Below are positions 48,372 through 62,190 of a stretch of 64,000 nucleotides of DNA, one piece after another; position 1 is the first letter of the stretch; each line of letters starts with the position of its first letter. The DNA lies in the NCBI GenBank assembly GCA_026545225.1, contig CM048845.1, positions 103,660,033 to 103,724,032 of the forward strand, read 5' to 3'. The notes beneath the pieces are model-generated. The model saw only the letters and a list, made by a program, of their open reading frames with translations, was not told the origin of the DNA and did no database searches. The stretch comes from Cornus controversa. Lineage: Eukaryota > Streptophyta > Magnoliopsida > Cornales > Cornaceae. A program made the translations under genes and the position numbers.

Positions 48372-49238
48372 TTTTCTGCTCTGTCAAGTCATTTCATGAT
48401 TCATTGTGTGGTTGATTAATATGTAATTTCCACACTGTAATGGTACTAAAGGTTTAGATGGTGTTCTGCAGAATTCTTAATGAATGAATAGTGCCTTGTG
48501 TTCTGTTATTTAACAGATCTATTGTTTCATAATTTTCCAAGAGTAAAGTAAAGGACCAAAGTAGGGATATGAATAGAGATCCACCAAACCAAGAACTTTC
48601 AAAGTAAAAAACCAGAGCTTAAAACTACTGCTCTGTCAAGTCTCATTTCATGAACTTTAATATGAATAGAGATCCACCAAACTAAAAGCAGCATATGCGG
48701 AATAATTACACATAATGTAGACAAAGTCAGCCAACCATAATTGACAACCAAAAAAAATATCTTGGCTAATATTTTATAGTATGGTCCAACATTTGAATTT
48801 ATTGAAATTGGACCATTTCTCGATTTATACAGGTTGATTAGTCTTTGCACTATTTCTTTATGTTTTATTTTTGATTATCTGGGCAGGTTGAATTCAAAGC
48901 TGCTGAAAGTCCAGTGACAGCTTAACTAACCAATTTTACCCAATATCCAATTCAATTTACATATTTTACTTTATTAAGATCTTATTTGGATTATATGGGT
49001 AGAATATATATCATGCACAAATGAATCCGCTCTAGACTCACTCAATTTAATCGGCAGTTTATTCTCATTGTGGGAACACACATCTATGTAATCATTTCTT
49101 TTTTTCTATATGCAATTATGCATAAATGTAACATCCTATTGACTTGTTTTTTTACTAGTTGAAGTTGGGAACCAAAGCAGACCGAAAAAGAAAGTCATTG
49201 TCTATAAACCACACGAAAAACCGAATATAAGGTTTCAC

Positions 49239-49241
<3 letters not shown>
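48372..49241. other. Upstream flank of GST copy 3
   Basis: Duplicated with the upstream DNA of GST copy 1 (29,420-29,560 and 35,640-35,960), but without the gypsy element. A short doubled string CTCTGTCAAGTC.TTTCATGA occurs at about 48,378 and 48,631. No gene seen. Confidence 0.5.

Positions 49242-49294
<53 letters not shown>
49242..49294. repeat. (AT)26 microsatellite at the presumed TATA position of GST copy 3
   Basis: 53 bp of pure AT, ending 51 bp before the ATG. The homologous place in GST copy 1 has only ATATATAT. Confidence 0.95.
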
Positions 49295-49297
<3 letters not shown>

Positions 49298-49345
49298 ACC
49301 ATTAGAAAGTTGAACTTGAGTATTGGTTTAACAGATTTTATAAGA

Positions 49346-50539
49346 ATGGGAGATGTGAAGGTGATAGGGGCTACCACAAGCCTCTTTTGCGCCAGAGTTG
49401 AATGGGCTCTAAAACTCAAAGGTGTTGAGTATGAGTACATAGAAGAAGATCTAAGAAACAAGAGTCCCAAGCTTCTCAAGTTCAACCCTGTTCATAAGAA
49501 GGTCCCAGTGCTTGTGCATGATGACAAACCCATTGTTGAGTCCCTCATCATCCTCGAATACATTGATGAGACATGGAAGGACAACCCATTGCTGCCTCAA
49601 GATCCTTATGAGAGAGCCATGGCTCGTTTTTGGGCCAAGTTTGCTGACGAGAAGGTACATTCATGGATTCACTAATTCTGTTTCTCATTTTCTTTTTCCC
49701 ATGAAATGGATCGGATTTGATCCGACATCACAAAATATTTATCAGTTTAGACTTTTATTTATATTCCAACCAAAAAAAAAAAAAGATCAAATACTGTGCC
49801 CTTAACAAACTACCCTTTATTAATTATTGTGTTTAGTTTTAGAAACACGTACTTTACAACTTTTTAGTAAATATGCAATTGGTCTTTTAAGAAACCGACT
49901 CAAAAATAGTTAGGAAAAGACTTTGTTGAGTTTGAGTTCTGATCAGTAAGACTTGAAATGGATTGATCAAAGACACAATCGATTGATTTTGCATTTATTC
50001 AAATTATATACATGGATTGCACATATCAGACACAGATTTTGACCATTAGTTCCAACTTGGATTTGGATTTCTATAGGAAATTGATATTAGTCTTACTAGA
50101 AAATGGAGCTAAACTTTGATTTACATTTCATAGCTTATAGGCACTAACACCTCTGTTTTTCTATTTCCTTTAGTGTGTGTTTGGTGCATGGGGAGCTTAC
50201 AAGGCTGAAGGTGAAGAGAAAGAAAAGGCTATAGAGTCTGCACAAGAATCACTAGCATTTCTCGAGAAACAGATTGAAGGGAAAAAGTATTTTGGTGGAG
50301 AAGAGATAGGATGGATGGATCTGGTAGTGGGTTGGATACCCTTATGGCTCGGCGTCATGGAAGAAGCTGGAGGCATGAACCTACTTGAAGCCGAGAAATT
50401 TCCTTTCCTCCATGAATGGGCTCAAAACTTCATCCAAATTCCACTCGTTAAGGAATGCCTTCCACCAAGAGAAAATTTGACCAATTACTTCCAAGCTAGT
50501 CTCAGCTATTTGCGTTCCTTAGGCAACAAACAGCCATGA
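49346..50539 (+). CDS. Tau-class glutathione S-transferase, copy 3
   Basis: Two exons, 49,346-49,654 and 50,174-50,539, GT-AG intron of 519 bp, 224 aa. Closely similar to copy 1 throughout, including the start [30 protein letters not shown] with the glutathione-binding ES, and [18 protein letters not shown] at the exon end. The catalytic serine is in ATTSLFC, again with Leu in place of the usual Pro. The helical carboxy domain ([20 protein letters not shown]) is complete and ends SLGNKQP. First in-frame ATG used; it aligns with copy 1. An intact gene for glutathione conjugation or ligand carriage; substrate unknown. Differences from copy 1 are scattered substitutions with no frameshift, suggesting both are kept. 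Confidence 0.95.
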
Positions 50540-52442
50540 TTAATTTCTGCTTTTATTTGCAGCATCTTTGCAGCTTTGATGTGCTTTTGATTAAATAATT
50601 AAGCTGGATGGTCTTGAATTGAGGTGTACTAAATTTATGTGTTACATATATATGGATTGCTAGTTAAATATACATTTGTATTTTAATGATAATTAAACAG
50701 ACTGCAAAAGTCCTGTTCTTTCATTTAAAAGACTACCATTTTAAGTTGGTTGGAAACCTTTAAACCAGAGGTAAGTTGTTACCAACAATGGTGATGATAA
50801 TAAATATATCTTGCCTTTTGCATTCGGTTTAATTTAGATATAGCCACTAAGTGTAGAATCTCATTCCAAATAGTAATATAATATTAGAGCTTGATATATA
50901 TTTTTTGCTCATTCCTTTCCTTGTCAGCTTAAAATTTCCCATTTTGTTCTGGTGTGTTTGTTTGCTCTCCATGTGCCAGACATTTCTTTCATTCAAAATC
51001 ACATAGATGGAAGTAGCCAAACACAGCTTGTCAATAGTACCTCTTTCATTAGTTCTCAAATTGTATTTCTCCTAATATGGTATTTTGTTTAAGGAAAAAA
51101 AAATGGTAGTATTACGTACTCTCGACCAATGATAGGATTTTCATATTTTTCCCAAATGAAATAGTTCATGGAAAAGTTATAACCACGGGATTGTAAGTAG
51201 AGAAGATAAATTCACATTACATTGTTAAACATACTCCAAGTACACGAGCTTCTCCCATCGTAAAATCTGATAGTCTTCCGTACTTTCGGCTATTTATTTC
51301 TCATGACTTTCAAATCACGATAAAGCAACTTTATCGTTACGCCAAGACTCACCCTCTTTTTAAATACTACTAAAATTTTAAAATCATTAAAAGTAGTGTT
51401 GTGATTTAACATCTATGGTGATGATACAAAAGATTTCTGCTTTTTCGCAATCTGTTTAATTTAGATATAGCCATCAAACTGCTCCTGGTTACTAGATCCT
51501 GATATACATTGTTGGGCTCAATCCTTATAAGCTTCAAATTTTGGGGCAACTAATAGTCTAACACTTTGATTATGGGATATCTTGGTTCATATCTCCTCAT
51601 TTCATATTTCAAAGTGATTGGAGCTTCTCAAAGCTTCTTTTACTGTAAGTAGCAAATTAATACATAGAAGTAAGATTTGAGAAACAACTACTAAATTGAA
51701 AGGAAAATGATATTTTGTTTCACTTTGGTACTTTGTGCTTTTTTTCTATTTTAAAGGAATAAAGATTATATTTCAAAAATACTTTCTATCCATGCATAAT
51801 TATTTTTAGTAGTATTCTTAATTACACTCAACTTTCAAGGAGTAATTGTGTATTTTCATTATTGAAGAAAAAAATCAAGTAGAATGCAAGAGTATAATTT
51901 TATAAAATTGGAGTTCCATTTTCACATATCAATTGAGATTTTTTTTTATACATATATAAAATCTTTAAAATGTAAATGAATGCCTGAAATTAAAGCTATT
52001 GAAATATAATGGGTGATGATAATATATACAGAATCCTAAACTCGGCCTCTCCGAAGGCAGGGAAGCAAAGGAAAGTGAAATTGATCGACCAACTTGAATA
52101 GATCCTTATCCTATTTCCATGAGAATTAAAAGCGGGTATAGTGAAATTGAACCGTTGGCATGATTCCTTTTGTCGAGGTTGTATTTTAACAAAATAATAA
52201 TAATAATAGATTAAAAGGGAAAGATAAAAAAATTGGAAGAAAGCATCCCTAACCATCGATGGTGTTGTATTAATTAAAAAATAAAATAAAAAGTATTATT
52301 GCGTGATTTCATTATTAAATCCTTTCATAATTAAAAAAAAGACAAGAAATTTGTGAACAAATAAAGAAATAAAAAGAATAAAAGAAATAGAGGTTAACTA
52401 AAATTAATATGGAATACAATTATTAAAAAGAATTTTTAAGTT
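50540..52442. other. 3' flank of GST copy 3, and intergenic DNA
   Basis: Probable 3' UTR to about 50,700. The string GGTGATGATA...TGTTTAATTTAGATATAGCCA found in the flanks of copies 1 and 3 occurs again at about 51,415-51,480, followed by GATATACATTGTTG, so a third copy of the GST 3' flank is present without a gene. The remainder is AT-rich with no gene. Confidence 0.5.
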
Positions 52443-54103
52443 TTAGGGTAAATATCACTGACACCCCATGTTGTTTGATGTATTGTCATACGACTACAAC
52501 TTTGTGATTTTTCATCACCAACACCCTCTGTCAGAATTTCCAATTTTTTAATAAGTGAAATGTCCTAATTGCCCCTGATTATTTAAATAAATTGTAATAT
52601 AAAAAATATTAGAATTGAAAAATGACAAAACTACCCTCATGATTATATGCCCACCATTTCTTTCTCTACCTTGTTCAACCACAATCAGAAACCCTAACCA
52701 AAACACCAACCACCATCGCTTCCTTCTCTTGCATCTCCTTCTCCAACCACCACCGCCACCAACCACAACCACCACCCCTCGGTCATGGAGAATCCAAATA
52801 TCTTGCTGCTCTGTTTTCTTTCAGCCTTCTCTTCATATTCCTCTTCTGAACCCTCTTCAATTACCACCACGGATGAGCTCAAAAAAATTAACACTAAGCA
52901 TCAAAGTTAGACAGAGAACAAAAATGAGCAATTGGAAATCTTTTCTTATGTTAGATTTCGAAGATTTGAATATGAATTTTCTTTCTATAAAGTTTAGATC
53001 GAACATGAATCAAAAGCAAATGGAGGAAAATGAAGCTAAGTCTAGGGTTAAACACATGCCTTCATTTTCCCAGCACTCTAGAGGGCTCATCGGCGTCCAT
53101 TGAAGCTACCAGGAGATTTTTCGATCCCGATTTGCTGTCTCCGTTGCTTTGTCTAGCTGTTTGAGGCTCTAATTGTCAACACAAAAAGCCAACCACATAG
53201 TCATCATCTGGCCTTTGATTGTCAAAATACAGTGTCAAATCCATACTAGGGTTTTGCTAATTATGGACAGTGGATGCTAGGGTTTTACTCTGGAGTTCAT
53301 TAGATGTCACTCTAAAGTTCATTAGATCTCTATTGAAGATGATGAGCAACTTGGATGTCTCTAACTCGTTCTGAGTCAAACCCAGAAGGCATTCTCATTG
53401 CTTCATCGTCCTCCTCTTGACCGACCTTATCAAACACCTCATCTGCTGTCCTCGACCGGTTTACGACAAGGGCATGTTCCTCACCTTCGTCGTCGACCAT
53501 TGGTCCTTCCCAAGTGGCCACTCTTTTAGGGTTTGCTTCATCTCTACATTTTCATACCTTTCATTTCAATTGATCGAACGAGCCCTCAAGCAATTAAGGT
53601 CCTATGGTCGTTGATTCAATGGTGATTGAATTGATTAGGTTAGTGGTTGATGGTGGCAATGTTTGGTGGAAGAAGTGGTGGTGTAGGGTAGGAGGTGGAT
53701 GATGGTGGGTGGTGGTAGAGGCATTTGATGGAAGAAGTGGTGGTGTGCGGTAGGAGGAGGAGGACGACAGTGGGTGGTGGTGGCGGCAACGTTTGGTGGA
53801 AGAAGTGGTGTGAGGTTTGGTTCTGACGACGTTTGGTTTGATAGAGTTGTTTAAAGGGTATTTTAGTCCAATACATAAGGTAAAATGAGTAAACTTAGTA
53901 TTCAAAAGGATTGGGTCAGGAGTTAAAGGGCAATAAGGTCATTTCATCCTCAAAAAGTGCTCTGACACAATGTATTTTTGACAGAAGTGTGTGTTTGTGA
54001 TATACCGCACAAACCATAGGGAGTGTTTGTGACAAAAATACACAAAGTTGTAACTGTGTGACAATACATCAAATCTTAGAGGCGTCAGAGATATTTACCC
54101 TAA
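52443..54103. mobile_element. TIR transposon carrying a gene fragment (Pack-type), element A
   Basis: A 1661-bp element with terminal inverted repeats of about 180 bp: TTAGGGTAAATATC.CTGAC at both ends, then TTTGATGTATTGTCA.AC, TACAACTTTGTG and further in GAAATG.CCT.ATTGCCC. Target duplication is GTT (52,440-52,442; 54,104-54,106) if TT/AA belong to the ends; the alternative reading is ends AGGG...CCCT with 7-bp AAGTTTT. The sister element B shows the same AA-NNN-TT pattern, which favours 3 bp. No transposase. The inside holds the PAP2 fragment at 53,375-53,560 and (CCA/TGG)-rich stretches at 52,740-52,780 and 53,640-53,820. Confidence 0.82.
53375..53560 (+). pseudogene. Fragment of a lipid phosphate phosphatase (PAP2) gene inside element A
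   Basis: Between a stop at 53,372-53,374 and the end of similarity, the + frame reads CFIVLLLTDLIKHLICCPRP then VYDKGMFLTFVVDHWSFPSG and HSFRVCFISTF. This holds phosphatase motif 1 (K, six residues, RP) and motif 2 (PSGH) with the spacing and the VDHxSFPSGHSxRV context of plant lipid phosphate phosphatases, membrane enzymes that remove phosphate from phosphatidate and related lipids. Motif 3 (SRxxxxxHxxxD) and the other membrane helices are absent. It has no own start codon or complete frame, so it is best read as a captured exon fragment. Assignment is from motifs remembered for the family, without a search. Confidence 0.68.
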
Positions 54104-54138
54104 GTTTTAAATATAATAGAAGTTTTGACTTAAAATAA

Positions 54139-55434
54139 TTAGGATAAACTTCATTGGCACCCCCTGAGGTTTGAGGTATTGTCACGCGATTACAACTTTG
54201 TGTAATTTTGTCACCAACACCCCCTATAATTTGTGTCGTATATTATATACACCCCCTCCTACCAAGAGTACATTATGTCAGAGCACTTTTTTATGGTGAA
54301 ATGACCTTACTGACCTTTAAATTTTGACCTAACCTTTTTTAATAGTAAAATTACCCATTTAACCCTGCCTAATTGACCAAAATGCCCCCCAACTATACCT
54401 TATTATTATATACCCACTTCACTCTTATTACATTATATATATATATATATAGAGGGGGGATGAAACCATTGCTGTTGAGCACAATTGCCACCAACCACCA
54501 CCACCACCACTGTCAAACTCCAATTGTAACCTAATCCAAGCCAACTGCCACTAACCACCACCACCACCACCACTATCAAACTCCAATTGTAACCTAACCC
54601 AAGCCAACTGCCACTAACCACAACCACCACCACTGTCAAACTCCAATTGTAACCTAACCCAAGCCAATTGCCACTAACCACAACCACCACCATCACAGGC
54701 AGTAAAACCATCACTACCACCACTGTCGAACTCCAATCGCAACCTAACCCAAGCCAACTACCACCACAAACCCCCAATTGACAACCAACCCTGAGACCCA
54801 AATCACAAAACCCGAACACCCACCAGCGCTAAAACCACCACCGCTACTGCTAACATCATAATAAACCTTTATGTCGAAACCCAAAATCGACAAATCTCCA
54901 AGGCTCATTTGTAACCTAAACCCCAAACTAGCAACCACTGTACCCCTCTGATCAAACGGAACCACTACAAGCCACCATAAGCCCCAATTGAAACCCAAAC
55001 GTACATCAATCAATCCTCCATTACCGATCTATCAACGCCAATCATCAACATCACCACTGTCTTAGCCCCTTTGGCTCTCTGATTTGTTATCCTGTCCACT
55101 GTTAACACTGCCACTACCAAAACTACCAAAAATCACCATGGCCGGAACACCTGCAACCAATCCAACATTTTCGTCGAAAATCTAGCTCTCTAGTTTGTTA
55201 TTAGGATTTGAGATATGAAATGTGAGGGGTGTGGTTGATTTGTTATATACAAGGTGGGTTGGGAAAGATGATGAAGCAAAGAACTAGAAGGTGATGAGAG
55301 AGAAAAAAACGAGAGGGTGATGAGAGAAAATCAATGGAGTTAATGGTGTTGACTGTGGTGGTGGTGTCAACTGTGGTTGTGGTGGCACTGCCGGTGTGGG
55401 TTGGGATTGTGGTGGTGGTGGTGTTGATTGTACA

Positions 55435-55466
<32 letters not shown>

Positions 55467-55695
55467 GGAGGTCAAGAGTTAAAATGGGTTGGGTAATAAT
55501 CATGGGTTTTTTGACCTTTTTGTAATTCTTATATTTCATATTAAAAATTAATTTAATAATAAGGGGTAATCTAGATATTTCACACATTTTTTAAATGAAA
55601 AAACTAACAATGGGTGTTAGTGACAAAATTATACAAAGTTGTAGTCATGTGACAATACCTCAAACCTCAAGGGGTGTCAATGAAATTTAACCTAA
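54139..55695. mobile_element. TIR transposon, element B, sister of element A
   Basis: A 1557-bp element with ends TTAGG.TAAA.TTCATTG.CACCCC and shared TGAGGTTTGAGGTATTGTCAC, TACAACTTTGT.TAATTTTGTCAC over about 90 bp; target duplication TAA at 54,136-54,138 and 55,696-55,698 (or AATAATT if 7 bp). It starts 35 bp after element A. No transposase. Inside are a minisatellite (54,485-54,770) and further GTGGTG-rich DNA. Confidence 0.8.
54485..54770. repeat. Minisatellite of about 60-66 bp units inside element B
   Basis: Four to five units built of (CCA)n followed by CTGTCAAACTCCAATTGTAA and CCTAACCCAAGCCAACTGCC. Open frames across it (Val- and Trp-Leu-Gly-rich) reflect the repeat and are not genes. 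Confidence 0.85.
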
Positions 55696-55791
55696 TAATT
55701 AAAGGGGGGAAAACAGAATATACGAATAAAAGATAAGATGATAGAAATAAATGAATTTCCCCTTTCATCTTACGAAGGAAAGGTTCCATTA

Positions 55792-56224
55792 GGCTTTGTT
55801 TGGATAAATAGAAGAGAGAAAAAAAATAACATTAGTTACGAGAGAAAAGAAAAGAAAAGATATGATAACATGTATTCGTGTTTGAATAAATTATAAAGGA
55901 AAAGAAAGAAAATAATTACATTCTTGTTTGAAAAATGTAAAAGAGAGAAAAGGAAATAAATCAATTTATTATCATGCCCTTTTGTGTTTATGTTACAAGA
56001 TATACCCACATTTCTTTTAAATTTTGTTATTTAAAATGTTAGGGTTATTTTTAGTATTATAAAGATTCACTAATTCTTGTTATTTCTCTCGAATCTTTTC
56101 ACTTTTGAGAGAATAGTTGTATATGAGAGATTTGGAAGGACCTTATTCTTTCTTTTCAATCCAAACAAAATTTTTTTTTTCCTTTCTTTTCTTCTCCTTC
56201 CAATTCCATCGATCCAAACGATCC
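55792..56224. mobile_element. Tourist-like MITE in the ATP synthase beta promoter region
   Basis: A 433-bp element with ends GGCTTTGTTTGGAT and, on the complement, GGATCGTTTGGAT, flanked by TTA at 55,789-55,791 and 56,225-56,227. Its right end is 296 bp before the ATG of the ATP synthase gene. Confidence 0.72.
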
Positions 56225-56520
56225 TTAGTTCCAACCCTTTCCCTCTCTGTAACCTTCCGCTGAAACATTCACTTTCACTACGCTCAGTCAGCATCACACT
56301 TGACACAACTATTCACTCCCACTACCAGAAAACAAGCAGCTTAGAGAGAGAGAGAGAGAGAGGGCCTTCTCATCAAATGAGAGATTGCCATTTCATCTTC
56401 ATCACCATCTGATTCACATCCCTCAAACCCTTCAGCAACCTACCTCCATTTTCATCAGATCACATCATATATATATAGATATATATTAAAGATTAAATTC
56501 TTCAAATAAACCCCAAAAAA
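56225..56520 (+). promoter_or_regulatory. Proximal promoter and 5' UTR of the ATP synthase beta gene
   Basis: Contains a (GA)n run at 56,344-56,363 and a pyrimidine-rich leader. TATATATATAGATATATAT at about 56,467-56,487 is only 35-55 bp before the ATG and may lie in the leader, so I do not call it a TATA box. The transcription start is not known. Confidence 0.4.
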
Positions 56521-59246
<2,726 letters not shown>

Positions 59247-59769
59247 TAAGTCTATCACTTCCTTTGTTTTTTTTAGTTATTTGAACATATGGACACATGG
59301 CATGGATAGACACAAAATGGATATAGGAACATGAGAAATCCTATTTAGTAAGGGTATGGGGAGACATGCTGAAAAATAAATATATATGAGCATGTTATAA
59401 GAATAATATGATTTCTAATTCCAAAAATTCATAATTGTTTCTATTTCAAAAGTCCCAATTATGATTTAATAACCTTGATCATTCTCATAGTTCAAAAGTC
59501 CCAATTATGATTTCATAAGTTCTAATTATTACCCTTTTCTAAAATCCCTAATTGTAAACTCAAAAATCCCTAATAATTGGAGTTTCTAAAAGTTCCTAAT
59601 CATTTCAAACTTTTAACAACTCTTATTTTTAACCCGAATTCTTCTAACCAAATCAGAGGTGTTAAGGTTTAGGATTTCAAAAAATCAATGGCCTTTTAAA
59701 ACACTTGTAAAAGTGTAAGAGGAAAAAAAAAAAAAAAAAGGAACGAAGGTGTGAAAAGAAAGAAGATTT

Positions 59770-59960
59770 AGGGTTGGATTTCATTGCTGCTCACTGTAGA
59801 GTTATAGATGATAGCAGTCTACAAGAAGTTGCTATAGAAGGTTGCCTAAAGCAGCCAAGAAGAATTAGGGTTGGATTTCATTACAGCTCACTGTAGAGTT
59901 ATTGATGATAGCAGTCTATAAGAAATTGCTATAGATGGTCGCCTAAAGCAGCCATAGAGG
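59770..59960. repeat. 97-bp tandem duplication in intron 8
   Basis: Units start at 59,770 and 59,867 (AGGGTTGGATTTCATT, GCTCACTGTAGAGTTAT, GATGATAGCAGTCTA.AAGAA, GCCTAAAGCAGCCA) and differ at about nine positions. Confidence 0.9.
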
Positions 59961-61959
59961 TGCAACTCTCTCTCTCTCTCTTCCTCTGATTTGTTTCTTC
60001 TTCTCTCTCTCTTTCTATCTCTTGGTTTAGCAATCATATCAAACAACTAAATGTGACTGAGGAAAGTCCACTAGTCTTTTTTTTTTTCCTCCTTTTTTTA
60101 GTCCAAGACTTCCATTTTTAAAAAAATTTAACCCCTTATTTTTATAAAATATTCTAAAAACTCATGTCTGCTAAGTTTCTGTGTGTGTTGGTCACATTAC
60201 GTGTTTAAGATGTATCCGATGAGAAAGCATAGGACACTCTTTTGGCTTGTTCAACATGTATCTGGACATGACTGATGGATGTCCATGACCAATACAGGCA
60301 TGTTAAGCACGCTCACAGGGAATTTTTGGCGTATCACTTCTTCTTAATTGGATCCTTTGAGATTATATCTAATGGAAGTATAAGAATTGATGTTTAGTGA
60401 AGTTGCAGTTTCCCTTCACTAAGTTGTGGTTTGAGGCATTGCTTTGAGAAGCACCTTTAATGCAATCATCATATTGTGACTATTATGTGGGATGCACTAT
60501 AAGGTGCACTGCAAGCTTGTTGTACAATAACATCTTTCTCTCTCTCTCTCTCTTTTTACTTACATAGTTTATGAACTGTGAATGTAATATAGGATTATGA
60601 CCTATTGTATAATTTGTATCAAAGTGATAACTAAGGTTTTCTGATATTGATTAGTTAATTAGTTTTTTGATGTTTAGGTATAGGGAAAATAGGACAAGAT
60701 TAATTGTAGAGCTGTCTCATTTGGAATATCAAAGGAATGTTGGATGCTTAAATGTACCTGCAAAATAAAGAATATCTGCGTGCTAGGCTCAGGTTTAGAA
60801 TGGGAAGTTGGGGTAACTGGGTAAACATTAGGAGTGATGGTTATATGCATTAGGGTTTAATTAGTTTGGTTCTAAGTTTACCTGCTTAAAAAGGGACATG
60901 TTGCCAAGTTTTGTGTTGAAGGAATAGAGAGTAGGGGTTCAAGCTTGTGGAGGTACATACGAAGATCCAAATATAGAAAAGGGCATTGCATAGAAGAAGC
61001 CAAGAAGGTAGAAAGGAGATAACAGACTTGATCCTCATACCTAAGTGATGCGAGAAGCTCATGTAATCATCCTTATTGCGTTGTGGTAGTTTTTTTTATT
61101 TTTATCACTTGTATACAAAGAAAACCAAAAAACAGAAAAAGGCTACATGACTTATCCTGGCTCTATTATAATTTGGTATTAAATGTTGATTTTTCAACTG
61201 GCATCCACAATGAAAAGTTAGGGAGGGGATATTCAGCAATATAATGATTTGAAATTTAGTACTTGCTCAGAAATATATGGTGAATAATTTGAAGAAAACT
61301 ATCTTTCTAGCATACATTTTATTAGTCCTTTAGGATGAGCCTTCTAAATTTTGTGAAATCTATTTTTCACATCTGTTCTGGGAGGAGTCATTGTTATATT
61401 ATTTTTACCTGAGTGGCATTCTCTTCTTATTCTATTATACTCTTAAAAAGTAGGAAAGTAATTTCTGTTTTTCCCGTGAATGGTAAGGGATCTAGTGAGG
61501 AAGGGTTTGGTGGCCTTGGCAACTTGAGAAATAAGAAACTTTTCGTTGAGTTATGTAAACATTTAATCATTTTGGATAGAAAGTAATGGCTAAAGTTTTG
61601 AAGGTACAATCTTCTTGTTGCAGGAAGTTTGTGATAAAAAAATTTAGCGTCTCTTTGAGTTTTGTTTTCTAAAGAATTAATAGCGTTCCTCAGGAATAAA
61701 AAATGTAGTGATATCTGTCCTTGGCTCCTTAGGCATCTTATCAAGATTTTGGGCTTCCAAGTTCTGATTGATTAGATTTTGAAGCAGCCAAATTTAGGTG
61801 GCAAATTTATTGGCTTAAATATATCTTCTAAAGATCTTTCTTCCCCGTGATGTCTTATTAGTGGAAGAAGATTAATTTACTATCTTCTGCAATCTTTTCT
61901 TGTTCTCTTTTTAAGTACTCTCAAGTCTCAACCTTCCATTGTATTTTTTTAGTTAATAT

Positions 61960-62190
61960 TTAGGGTAAATTACTCTAACCTCCCCTGAGGTTAGGCTTAA
62001 TTAACCTCATATTAAACTTTTTGAAATTTCATGGTCAACCTCTCTTGAGGTTTGGTTGACTTATCTCCGGGTACCCTTGTTGTCAGTTGACCATTTGGCC
62101 AGTTAAAGTCAATTAAAAAAAAAATTCAAAATGCCAAAACTACCCTTGGTATGGAGAAATTACAAAAATAACCTCATAATGCAAATGAAA
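61960..62190. mobile_element. Left part of a TIR element related to A and B, cut by an LTR
   Basis: Begins TTAGGGTAAATTACTCTAAC then CCTCCCCTGAGGTT, with GCCAAAACTACCCTT further in, the pattern of the A/B family ends. The LTR at 62,191 interrupts it; the right end would lie outside the window. Confidence 0.5.

Noticed and set aside
52615-53103. 162-codon + strand frame in element A
   Set aside because: Low-complexity Pro/Thr/His run from CCA repeats; a different frame from the PAP2 fragment. A short signal-peptide-like frame (MENPNILLLCFLSAF) from about 52,785 is interesting but too short and soon stopped.
54433-54819. 128-codon - strand frame rich in Val, Trp, Leu and Gly
   Set aside because: It reads the CCA-rich minisatellite of element B; the protein repeats follow the DNA unit and there is no family resemblance.
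61427-61744. 105-codon - strand frame in intron 8
   Set aside because: No recognisable motif, AT-rich composition, no neighbouring exons; taken as chance.
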